A stretch of 64,000 bases of DNA from Maribacter sp. MJ134 (GTDB lineage: Bacteria; Bacteroidota; Bacteroidia; Flavobacteriales; Flavobacteriaceae), in NCBI RefSeq assembly GCF_003970695.1, contig NZ_CP034570.1, positions 496,001 to 560,000 on the forward strand, read 5' to 3'. Numbering within the stretch: the first letter of the stretch is position 1; each line of letters begins with the position of its first letter. The position numbers and the translations under genes were made by a program. Under the pieces are notes generated by a model that made no database searches, was not told where the DNA came from, and saw only the letters and a program-made list of their open reading frames with translations. This document shows, in pieces, positions 53,027-60,477 of this stretch.

Positions 53027-53604
53027 CCGTGAATAGTTTCCTTAGTGCTTAAATTTTTCATGATTTCCGCTTCGTAATCAAGCAAGTCCTGCCATTTTTT
53101 ATTCACGGTTTCCAATTCACCGTACTTGCGTGCAAATTTCAAGAACATGGTGTAATGAGAAGCTTCACTCACCATTAATTTATAATAAAATTCAGCCAAT
53201 TCTTTATCTTCTAGTTGCTCTGACAAAAGTCTAAAACGCTCACAACTTCTTGCTTCAATAAGTGCGGCATAAAGCAGTCTATGTACCAGTTGTGTGGTTC
53301 TACTACCACCTTTAGGGAAAAATTTAACCAGTTGTAGCACATATTCGTCCTTGCGGTCTCTTCCTAATGTTTTTCCCCGTGCAATGATTCTATCATGTAC
53401 CATTTTAAAATGGCCCATTTCCTCTCGCGATAAGGCGATCATTTCTTCAATAAGTTCCGTATACTCCGGGAAAGAGACAATCAAGGAAATAGCCGTGCTA
53501 GCTGCCTTTTGTTCGCAATAAGCATGGTCCGTAAGTATTTCATCAATATTTTTTTCAACAATATTTACCCATCTTGGGTCCGTTGGTAGTTTAAGACCTA
53601 GCAT
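53023..53604 (-). CDS. miaE: tRNA-(ms2io6A37) hydroxylase MiaE
   Basis: 193 residues. A ferritin-like di-iron protein: CEQKAASTAISLI near 31-43 (first Glu), SREEMGHFKMVHDRI near 74-88 (ExxH), EARSCERFRLL and EASHYTMFLKFA (second ExxH). The family hydroxylates the isopentenyl group at tRNA position 37. A minus-strand -7 element (TACTTTTG) lies 48 bases upstream, in the divergent region shared with the ebo operon. Confidence 0.92.
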   Translation of the reverse strand: MLGLKLPTDPRWVNIVEKNIDEILTDHAYCEQKAASTAISLIVSFPEYTELIEEMIALSREEMGHFKMVHDRIIARGKTLGRDRKDEYVLQLVKFFPKGGSRTTQLVHRLLYAALIEARSCERFRLLSEQLEDKELAEFYYKLMVSEASHYTMFLKFARKYGELETVNKKWQDLLDYEAEIMKNLSTKETIHG

Positions 53605-53652
53605 ATTTTCTTTTTAGTACTGCACCGCATAAACAGTGTACGCTTTATGCTG

Positions 53653-53660
53653 CAAAAGTA
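53653..53660 (-). promoter_or_regulatory. -7 promoter element for miaE
   Basis: Minus-strand TACTTTTG matches TAnnTTTG; start codon of miaE is 48 bases downstream. It is only 21 bases from the divergent ebo element. Confidence 0.45.
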
Positions 53661-53681
53661 AGAATAATGGGTTTTAATAAT

Positions 53682-53689
53682 TATTTTTG
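53682..53689 (+). promoter_or_regulatory. -7 promoter element of the ebo operon
   Basis: TATTTTTG, an exact TAnnTTTG match, ending 16 bases before the eboA start. No TTG at the ideal -33 distance, so the promoter may be weak or need an activator. Confidence 0.5.
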
Positions 53690-53705
53690 AGAGAAACTAT
53701 TCCAG

Positions 53706-54563
53706 ATGGCATACATGCACGTAAGCAAGGACATTTATGAGATCTTAAGTTCTTGCGCCGAGCAAGAAGCAATGGCTTGGTTGTTAGACCGTATCGCTAA
53801 AATTGAAGATTCACGAACTACAAGGGATTTGTTCATGGGCTATAGTCTATTGGCTTCAAAGTTTAGTGCAGACCAATCCATGGAGTCAAACCCAAAGGTT
53901 TCTGATGCAATTACTTTGTTTTCCGCCCACAAGGCAAGTTTACTGGAAGTGTCAAGAATTTATCTTTTAGTAAAAGTACTGGAAATAGATTTCGGTCACT
54001 TTAGTCCTCAAGTGAATCGTATCATTGAGGTTGCGGATACGGCGGAGCTAGAAACATTTTTAAAATATTTGGTTTTATTGCCAGATGCCCAACGCTTCAA
54101 GAATACGGCAGTAGAAGCTTTGCGCACTAACATCGCTACCATTTTTGATGCTATAACTTTAAATAACCTCTATCCCGCTAAGTATTTCAATGACCAACAA
54201 TGGAACCAAATGTATCTTAAAGCTGCCTTTATGGAAAGGGACTTATCTCTGATACAAGCCGTTGATGAGCGAGCAAACAAGGACCTTTCCCGTATTATTT
54301 CGGACTATGCACATGAACGGTGGGCCGCCTCTAGGAATATTGACCCTATGTTTTGGCGTCCGGTAACTAAATTCATAGACGATGTATTGCTTTTGGATAT
54401 GGAACGTCTACTTTCTAGTGACAATGAGATTGAAAATAGGGCCGGCGGACTCTGTTGTTTTTATTCTCAAGATGATAGGGCACTGAAATTGCTCAACCAA
54501 TATCCGAAATTGGAAAAACAGATTGCATCAAAAGAAATAACTTGGAACACCTTAAAGAAATAG
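53706..54563 (+). CDS. eboA: EboA family protein
   Basis: 285 residues, almost wholly helical, no signal peptide, no catalytic motif. The pattern CAEQEAMAWLLDRI near 17-30, DFGHFSPQVNRII, YLVLLPDAQRF and the aromatic C-terminal SDYAHERWAASRNIDPMFWRPV is what I associate with the EboA family. The function of EboA is not known; it is defined by its constant presence in the ebo cluster. First gene of the operon, 3 bases before eboB. Identification rests on both sequence pattern and the following five genes. Confidence 0.85.
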   Translation: MAYMHVSKDIYEILSSCAEQEAMAWLLDRIAKIEDSRTTRDLFMGYSLLASKFSADQSMESNPKVSDAITLFSAHKASLLEVSRIYLLVKVLEIDFGHFSPQVNRIIEVADTAELETFLKYLVLLPDAQRFKNTAVEALRTNIATIFDAITLNNLYPAKYFNDQQWNQMYLKAAFMERDLSLIQAVDERANKDLSRIISDYAHERWAASRNIDPMFWRPVTKFIDDVLLLDMERLLSSDNEIENRAGGLCCFYSQDDRALKLLNQYPKLEKQIASKEITWNTLKK

Positions 54564-54566
54564 ACA

Positions 54567-55475
54567 ATGGAAGATAAATTGATGATAATAGACCCGCATG
54601 TGCACATGACCTCGCGCACTACAGACGACTATGAAGTCATGGCTGCAGCAGGTGTTGTAGCCGTCATAGAGCCATCCTTTTGGCTAGGGCAACCCAGAAC
54701 ACAAGTAGGGTCTTTTCAAGACTATTACAGTAGTTTGGTAGGTTGGGAACCCTTTAGGGCAAGTCAATTTGGGATAAAGCATTATTGTACGATAGGACTC
54801 AACTCCAAAGAAGCTAATAATGAAGCACTAGCAGAACAAGTGATTGAATTGTTGCCGCTATATCTGCATAAAGACAATGTTGTGGCGATCGGTGAAATTG
54901 GTTACGATGACCAGACTCCGGCAGAGGATAAGTTCTTTAGGATGCAATTGGATATGGCCAAGGAATTGGATATGACCGTTCAGGTCCATACACCACACAG
55001 AGATAAAAAGGCAGGCACCATTAAAAGTATGGAGGTATGTCTAGAACACGGATTAGACCCCGCTAATGTAATCATAGACCATAATAACGAAGAGACGGTA
55101 AAAGAGGTACTGGATAGAGGTTTCATTGCAGCTTTCACAATTTATCCCAAAACCAAAATGGGTAATGAACGTATGGTTGAGTTGGTGCGTAAATTTGGCA
55201 GTACTAATATTATCGTTGATAGCTCTGCAGATTGGGGCGTGAGCGACCCGTTAGCTGTTCCAAAAACAGCTTCATTAATGCTTAAACGAGGTATTCCCAA
55301 GGAGGATGTCGTAAAAACATGCTATCAAAATGCATTAGATGCCTTTGGTAAAAACGGAAAAATGAAAGAGGAACATTGGATGAAACCAAATAGCATTGAT
55401 CAGTCCCAACTTTTTAACGACAATAGTGTACTACGTGGTCAGAAACCTCGGATTGATGATGACCAAATCACCTAG
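54567..55475 (+). CDS. eboB: TatD-like metal-dependent hydrolase (EboB)
   Basis: 302 residues. The amidohydrolase/TatD barrel shows IDPHVHM (His11, His13), Glu110 in AIGEIGYDD, His141 in VQVHTPHRDK, His172 in IIDHNNEE and a likely catalytic aspartate in VDSSADWG near 218-222. All metal ligands expected for this fold are present, so it is probably active. The usual TatD substrates are nucleic-acid ends, but in the ebo context the substrate is unknown. One base before the chosen eboC start. Confidence 0.88.
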   Translation: MEDKLMIIDPHVHMTSRTTDDYEVMAAAGVVAVIEPSFWLGQPRTQVGSFQDYYSSLVGWEPFRASQFGIKHYCTIGLNSKEANNEALAEQVIELLPLYLHKDNVVAIGEIGYDDQTPAEDKFFRMQLDMAKELDMTVQVHTPHRDKKAGTIKSMEVCLEHGLDPANVIIDHNNEETVKEVLDRGFIAAFTIYPKTKMGNERMVELVRKFGSTNIIVDSSADWGVSDPLAVPKTASLMLKRGIPKEDVVKTCYQNALDAFGKNGKMKEEHWMKPNSIDQSQLFNDNSVLRGQKPRIDDDQIT

Positions 55476-55476
55476 A

Positions 55477-56376
55477 ATGAGAAAAAAAATTATGGGTTTT
55501 GCCCGTTTGGCAAGACCTGCAAATTTGCCTACTGCTGCAGCTGATATTCTTGCTGGTGCGGCTATAGCTGATTTTTTTAGCATTAACAATGATTTTGTTG
55601 CTATTACGGATGATGCTTCAAAACTAATTTTACTAGTGGTTTCGTCAATATGCTTGTATGCAGGTGGCGTAGTTTTCAATGATGTTTTCGATGCAAAGTT
55701 AGATGCTGTCGAACGGCCCGAAAGAGCAATTCCCAATGGTGTAGTCTCATTACGGCAGGCCGTACTTTGGGGTAGCCTATTAATTCTTGTTGGGTTAATC
55801 TTAGCTTTAAACGTAACGCTATTAAGCGGAATAATTGCTTTGGTGCTCACGGCTTCAATCTTTTCTTACGATGCTTATTTTAAGCAATTTGGTTTTTTTG
55901 GCCCATTAAATATGGGTACTTGCAGAGGTCTTAATCTTATGTTGGGGATGTCCATAATCGGAGATATCACGACTTGGTGGGTCGCTATCATTCCGGTTCT
56001 CTATATTTTTGCTATTACTTTAATAAGTAGGGGGGAGGTACATGGCAACAACAAAAATCATATTATAAAAGCAGCGGTGATGTATATTGTCGTTGTGGTA
56101 TTATTAACGCTCGCTATCGGTATTTATACTACTAATTTGCTATGGGCATTACCTTTTCTATTTTTATTTGTTGTTTTAATTTTTAGGCCTCTATGGAAGG
56201 CATATCGGATAAATTCTCCCGAGAATATTAAGAAATCTGTTATTGTAGGGGTAGTATCCTTAGTGGTCATAGATGCCTGCTGGGCCGCTGGTTTTTCCAA
56301 TATTTATGTTGGATTAGCCGTTTTATTACTTTTGCCCCTATCTTTAGTACTCTCTAAATTATTTGCGGTTACTTAA
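55477..56376 (+). CDS. eboC: UbiA-like prenyltransferase (EboC)
   Basis: 299 residues from the ATG at 55477, which follows the eboB stop by one base (upstream in-frame ATGs at 55456 and 55459 would overlap eboB; one at 55492 is also possible). Eight or nine membrane helices. The first Asp-rich motif of UbiA enzymes is NDVFDAKLD at 67-75, followed by ERPERAIPNG; the second region is SYDAYFKQFGFFG. It should transfer a prenyl chain to a soluble or lipid acceptor in the inner membrane. Donor and acceptor are unknown. Confidence 0.9.
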   Translation: MRKKIMGFARLARPANLPTAAADILAGAAIADFFSINNDFVAITDDASKLILLVVSSICLYAGGVVFNDVFDAKLDAVERPERAIPNGVVSLRQAVLWGSLLILVGLILALNVTLLSGIIALVLTASIFSYDAYFKQFGFFGPLNMGTCRGLNLMLGMSIIGDITTWWVAIIPVLYIFAITLISRGEVHGNNKNHIIKAAVMYIVVVVLLTLAIGIYTTNLLWALPFLFLFVVLIFRPLWKAYRINSPENIKKSVIVGVVSLVVIDACWAAGFSNIYVGLAVLLLLPLSLVLSKLFAVT

Positions 56377-56381
56377 GCCAT

Positions 56382-57542
56382 ATGAAATTAAAGCCTATTA
56401 CACAGTCTTTTTCGGTTCGGTATGAATACAACTTGTATTTTACCCAAGGTTTGTTTCAAAGAGGCAACAGTGTATTTCTAGATATTTTAAAGGGTTACAA
56501 AGCCGATGAAAAAATAAAATTACTCTTCGTAATCGATAAAGTCGTTTCTGCAGCGCATCCAGATTTGTTAAATCAAATAGAAGCATATTGCGAAGCAAAC
56601 CCTAATCATTTAAATTATACGCAGACGCTACTCATTGCGGGGGGAGAGCAGTCCAAAAACAAAGCTGAACTCGTAGATACGATACTCAAGGGCATCAACG
56701 AAAACGCTATTTGCAGACATTCTTTTGTGGTTGTCATAGGAGGTGGGGCCGTAATAGATATGGTTGGCTATGCCGCTACAATTGCCCATAGGGGTGTAAA
56801 GTTAATTAGGATACCTACCACGGTACTCGCGCAAAACGATGCTGCCGTTGGCGTAAAGAATAGCGTTAATGCTTTTGGAAAAAAAAATTTCTTGGGAACT
56901 TTCGCCACACCTTTTGCGATTATAAACGATAGCGACTTTCTAAAGACATTAACACAACGCGATTGGATTTCCGGTATTGCCGAAGCCATTAAGGTTGCGC
57001 TGATAAAGGACAAGCTTTTTTTTGAGTATATAGCTAAAAACGCCATCCCATTGAAGATGCGGGAGATGGATGCCATGCATCATGTTATTTATACATGCGC
57101 CCAAATGCACATGCATCATATCGCGCAAGGAGGAGACCCTTTTGAATCTGGTTCTTCAAGACCGCTGGATTTTGGGCACTGGGCGGCGCATAAACTAGAA
57201 CATATGACCAATTATGAATTGCGTCATGGAGAGGCCGTTGCCATGGGTATAGCCTTAGATGTTACCTATGCTCATTTAGTTGGACTAATTACAGAAAAGG
57301 AATTGCAGGTAATATTGGAGGTGCTTAGTACCATAGGCTTTAATTTGCAACTTCCGATAGGAACAGGAGAAGAAATAAGTCAACTATTAGGTGGTATCGA
57401 AGAATTCAGGGAACATTTAGGAGGTAAACTAACCATTACATTACTATCCGAAATTGGTAAAAAGCACGATGTACACGAAATAGATGTAGCCCTAATGCGA
57501 AAAGCGATAGAAGACCTCCGGGACCAACCAATTTTAAAATAA
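56382..57542 (+). CDS. eboD: Dehydroquinate-synthase-like sugar phosphate cyclase (EboD)
   Basis: 386 residues. The fold is that of 3-dehydroquinate synthase: GGEQSKN at 87-93, NAD-binding GGGAVIDMVGYAA near 120-132, PTTVLAQNDAAVGVKNSVN near 145-163. Metal ligands are Glu201, His266 and His282 (GIAEAIK, DFGHWAAHK, LRHGEAVAMG). The SSVGGKTG loop of true AroB is AAVGVKNSVN here, and the chain is longer than AroB, so a different cyclised sugar phosphate is likely. Central gene of the ebo operon. Confidence 0.88.
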   Translation: MKLKPITQSFSVRYEYNLYFTQGLFQRGNSVFLDILKGYKADEKIKLLFVIDKVVSAAHPDLLNQIEAYCEANPNHLNYTQTLLIAGGEQSKNKAELVDTILKGINENAICRHSFVVVIGGGAVIDMVGYAATIAHRGVKLIRIPTTVLAQNDAAVGVKNSVNAFGKKNFLGTFATPFAIINDSDFLKTLTQRDWISGIAEAIKVALIKDKLFFEYIAKNAIPLKMREMDAMHHVIYTCAQMHMHHIAQGGDPFESGSSRPLDFGHWAAHKLEHMTNYELRHGEAVAMGIALDVTYAHLVGLITEKELQVILEVLSTIGFNLQLPIGTGEEISQLLGGIEEFREHLGGKLTITLLSEIGKKHDVHEIDVALMRKAIEDLRDQPILK

Positions 57543-57548
57543 TCAGAC

Positions 57549-58742
57549 ATGTTCATAGAAGATACTTTTCATCTTTCGTATTGCACGAATATACATCCAG
57601 GACAGGATTGGGAAAGTACTTTCCAGAGTTTGAAAGATTACGTTCCTAAAATTAAGCAAGAGGTATCACCGGAGCATTCCTTTGGATTAGGGTTGCGTTT
57701 GTCCAATAAAGCCAGTGAAGAATTAGGGCAGGGCAATAATATGGTAGGTTTTAAGCAATGGTTAAATCAAAACAACGTATATGTATTTACCATGAACGGT
57801 TTTCCCTACGGAAACTTTCATGATGAACGGGTGAAAGAAAACGTACACGCACCAGATTGGACGGCCCAGAAGCGTGTTGACTATACCATTAGGCTTTTCA
57901 ATCAACTAGAAACCTTACTGCCCAAAGGACTTTCGGGAGGGATATCCACTTCTCCCATTAGTTATAAATATTGGCATAAGACCAATGCGGATAAAAACAG
58001 AGCTTTTGAGCTTGGTGCTAGGAATATGATCAAGGTAGCAAAACATCTTTTTGATTTGGAGCGAGTTACCGGAACATATATGCATTTAGATGTAGAGCCA
58101 GAGCCGGACGGTCTCTTGGAGAATAGTGATGAGGTGCTCTCTTTTTATGAGGAATATTTAGTTCCCATAGGACTTATGACGTTGAAGGATGAGCTAGGTC
58201 TTGAAGCTTCCGAAATTGAGAACATTATAAAAAGGCACATAACCGTTTGTTATGATATTTGCCATTTTTCCTTGGCTTATGAGGAGCCTACTGATACTTT
58301 TAAGAAGTTTAAATCGGCCCATATTAATGTAGGTAAGATTCAAGTCAGTGCTGCCCTGAAAATCTTGTTTAATGGCAAGGATGATGCAAGGATTTGGAAA
58401 TTACTTTCACAATTCAACGAACCCACCTATTTACATCAGGTAACGGAAAAAATGGATAATGGGGTAAAAACATATAACGATCTTCCCGTAGTTTTAGAGA
58501 ATAAGCATAGTTTTAAGGAACTGCGAGCCCATTTTCATGTGCCCATTTTTGTGGAAGAATTTGGCCCGTTGTTTTCTACGCAAGACCATATTTTAAAAGT
58601 AATAACTTTCTTAAAAGAGAATCCGCTGACGGAGCATCTTGAGATAGAGACCTATACTTGGGATGTCTTACCTATTGAACTAAAGGAAGATCTGGGGAAC
58701 TCAATTGTTCGTGAGATCAACTGGTTAAAAGACCGCTTATAG
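57549..58742 (+). CDS. eboE: Metabolite traffic protein EboE (TIM-barrel)
   Basis: 397 residues. The start LSYCTNIHPGQDWESTF and later HLDVEPEPDGLLENSDE, TVCYDICHFSLAYEEP, HINVGKIQVSAAL and VFVEEFGPLF are consistent with a xylose-isomerase-like TIM barrel with a carboxylate/histidine metal centre. In other organisms EboE is reported as part of a cluster needed to move a precursor to the periplasm, and the protein itself has no known reaction. No signal peptide is seen here, so it acts in the cytoplasm. Confidence 0.87.
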   Translation: MFIEDTFHLSYCTNIHPGQDWESTFQSLKDYVPKIKQEVSPEHSFGLGLRLSNKASEELGQGNNMVGFKQWLNQNNVYVFTMNGFPYGNFHDERVKENVHAPDWTAQKRVDYTIRLFNQLETLLPKGLSGGISTSPISYKYWHKTNADKNRAFELGARNMIKVAKHLFDLERVTGTYMHLDVEPEPDGLLENSDEVLSFYEEYLVPIGLMTLKDELGLEASEIENIIKRHITVCYDICHFSLAYEEPTDTFKKFKSAHINVGKIQVSAALKILFNGKDDARIWKLLSQFNEPTYLHQVTEKMDNGVKTYNDLPVVLENKHSFKELRAHFHVPIFVEEFGPLFSTQDHILKVITFLKENPLTEHLEIETYTWDVLPIELKEDLGNSIVREINWLKDRL

Positions 58743-58743
58743 T

Positions 58744-60117
58744 ATGAAAAAAACGGTAGTCATCAATGTGGTAGGTTTAACCAAACGCCTAATAGGTGAA
58801 CATACTCCTTTTATAAAATCGTTTTTAGAAAAGGGAACATTCAACTACATAAAACCCGTATTGCCAGCGGTTACTTGTTCAGCGCAATCTACATACCTTA
58901 CCGGTAAATGGCCATCGGAACATGGTGTCGTGGGCAATGGTTGGTATTTTAAGGAAGAATGTGAGGTTAAGTTTTGGCGGCAGTCCAATAAATTGGTACA
59001 ACAACCGAAAGTATGGGATGTTTTAAAAGCAAAAAACCCGGACTTTACCTGTGCTAACCATTTTTGGTGGTACAATATGTATTCCACTGCAGACTATAGC
59101 ATAACACCTAGGCCTAATTATTTGGCGGACGGTCGTAAAATACCCGATATATATTCACATCCAGCAGATTTGAGAGATAAGGTTCAGGCCACTTTAGGTA
59201 CTTTTCCCTTATTTGAATTTTGGGGGCCTAGAACCACGATTAATTCTTCGCAATGGATAGCGGATGGGGCAATGGAAACGGATAAACTTCATGATCCTAC
59301 CTTAACATTTATCTATTTACCACACCTAGATTACAATCTACAGCGCTACGGACTTGATTTTGATAGCATCGCCAAAGATTTACGGGAGATAGATGGGGTA
59401 GTGGCGGAGTTGGTAAATTATTATGAAAACCAAGGTGCAAACATTGTTCTACTATCTGAGTATGGTATTACTAATGTAAATAATCCCGTACACCTTAATC
59501 GGGTCTTAAGGAAAAATGGCTACCTGAGCATAAGAACGGAGCGCGGTCTAGAGCTTTTAGATGCTGGGGCTAGTAATGCGTTTTCCGTTGCAGATCATCA
59601 GATAGCCCATGTGTACGTGAAGGACAAATCTAGCATTATGGCCATTAAGAACTTATTGCAAAAGATAGATGGCGTACAGCAGGTGCTGTCCGGAACAGAA
59701 ATCCAAAAAGAACATTTGCAACATGAACGCTGTGGTGACCTCGTCGTCCTAGCCGATAAGGATTCGTGGTTTACCTATTATTTTTGGATGGATGATGCCA
59801 AGGCACCAGATTATGCAAGAATGGTGGACATCCATAAAAAACCGGGATACGATCCCGTTGAAATGTTGACCAATCCTAAGGATAAATTTGTAACTGCTAA
59901 GGTGCTTTGGAAGCTTTTTAAAAAGAGGTTGGGCTTTAGAACGGTAATGAATATTATACCTGTAGATGCTACATTGATCAAAGGATCCCATGGGCGCATT
60001 CCAGAAGATATAGAAGATTACCCTATGTTAATTACCAATTATAGCATACCGCAGGAAGAGGCCATGATTAAAGCCGTAGCTGTACGCAAAATCATTGAAG
60101 ATCACGTAATAAAATAA
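58744..60117 (+). CDS. eboF: Alkaline-phosphatase-superfamily phosphodiesterase-like protein (EboF)
   Basis: 457 residues. The nucleotide pyrophosphatase/phosphodiesterase fold is recognisable from LPAVTCSAQSTYLTGKWPSE, with Thr44 in the nucleophile position. The first metal-binding aspartate expected near residue 9 is replaced (NVVGLT), and the later DH pair is E-Y (LLSEYGI, 238-242); Asp197 and His416 (GSHG) remain. The metal site therefore looks incomplete compared with classical NPP enzymes. Conserved in ebo clusters as EboF. No signal peptide. Two bases after the eboE stop. Confidence 0.83.
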   Translation: MKKTVVINVVGLTKRLIGEHTPFIKSFLEKGTFNYIKPVLPAVTCSAQSTYLTGKWPSEHGVVGNGWYFKEECEVKFWRQSNKLVQQPKVWDVLKAKNPDFTCANHFWWYNMYSTADYSITPRPNYLADGRKIPDIYSHPADLRDKVQATLGTFPLFEFWGPRTTINSSQWIADGAMETDKLHDPTLTFIYLPHLDYNLQRYGLDFDSIAKDLREIDGVVAELVNYYENQGANIVLLSEYGITNVNNPVHLNRVLRKNGYLSIRTERGLELLDAGASNAFSVADHQIAHVYVKDKSSIMAIKNLLQKIDGVQQVLSGTEIQKEHLQHERCGDLVVLADKDSWFTYYFWMDDAKAPDYARMVDIHKKPGYDPVEMLTNPKDKFVTAKVLWKLFKKRLGFRTVMNIIPVDATLIKGSHGRIPEDIEDYPMLITNYSIPQEEAMIKAVAVRKIIEDHVIK

Positions 60118-60123
60118 GTTGAT

Positions 60124-60477
60124 ATGAATATATTATTTAAGGTTATCGGTTGTTTGTTTACTGTTTTATTCACTTTAGGTGCGGTGGTGCAGTACAATGA
60201 TCCAGATTCATTGGTGTGGATTATAATTTATGCCATCGCCGCGGTAATTTCACTGCTTTTTGTACTTAACAGATTAAAAATAGTAGTGCCTTTAGTTTTA
60301 GGGGTATTATGTTTCGCAGGCTTTGTTTATTTATATCCACCGGATTTTCAAGGTTTCGATTTAAATGATGGAGATATTAGGACGGTTGAGCTGGGTAGAG
60401 AGGCCTTTGGACTCTTAATAATCGCTATCGTATTTTTTCTGTACGTCTTTGGCTTAAAGAGAATGTCAAAGATCTAG
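60124..60477 (+). CDS. TMEM220-like small membrane protein at the end of the ebo operon
   Basis: 117 residues with four hydrophobic helices. The segment AVVQYNDPDSLVWIIIYAIAA near 21-41 (QYNDPD, W, Y) is the signature of TMEM220-type proteins found from bacteria to animals; none has a known function. It starts 6 bases after eboF on the same strand and overlaps the convergent dnaX by 12 bases. It may belong to the ebo transcript, though it is not part of the six-gene core as usually described. Confidence 0.8.
   Translation: MNILFKVIGCLFTVLFTLGAVVQYNDPDSLVWIIIYAIAAVISLLFVLNRLKIVVPLVLGVLCFAGFVYLYPPDFQGFDLNDGDIRTVELGREAFGLLIIAIVFFLYVFGLKRMSKI

Noticed and set aside
56382-57542. aroB of the shikimate pathway
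   Set aside because: It sits in the ebo operon and differs from AroB in the NAD/substrate loop; shikimate function is less likely.
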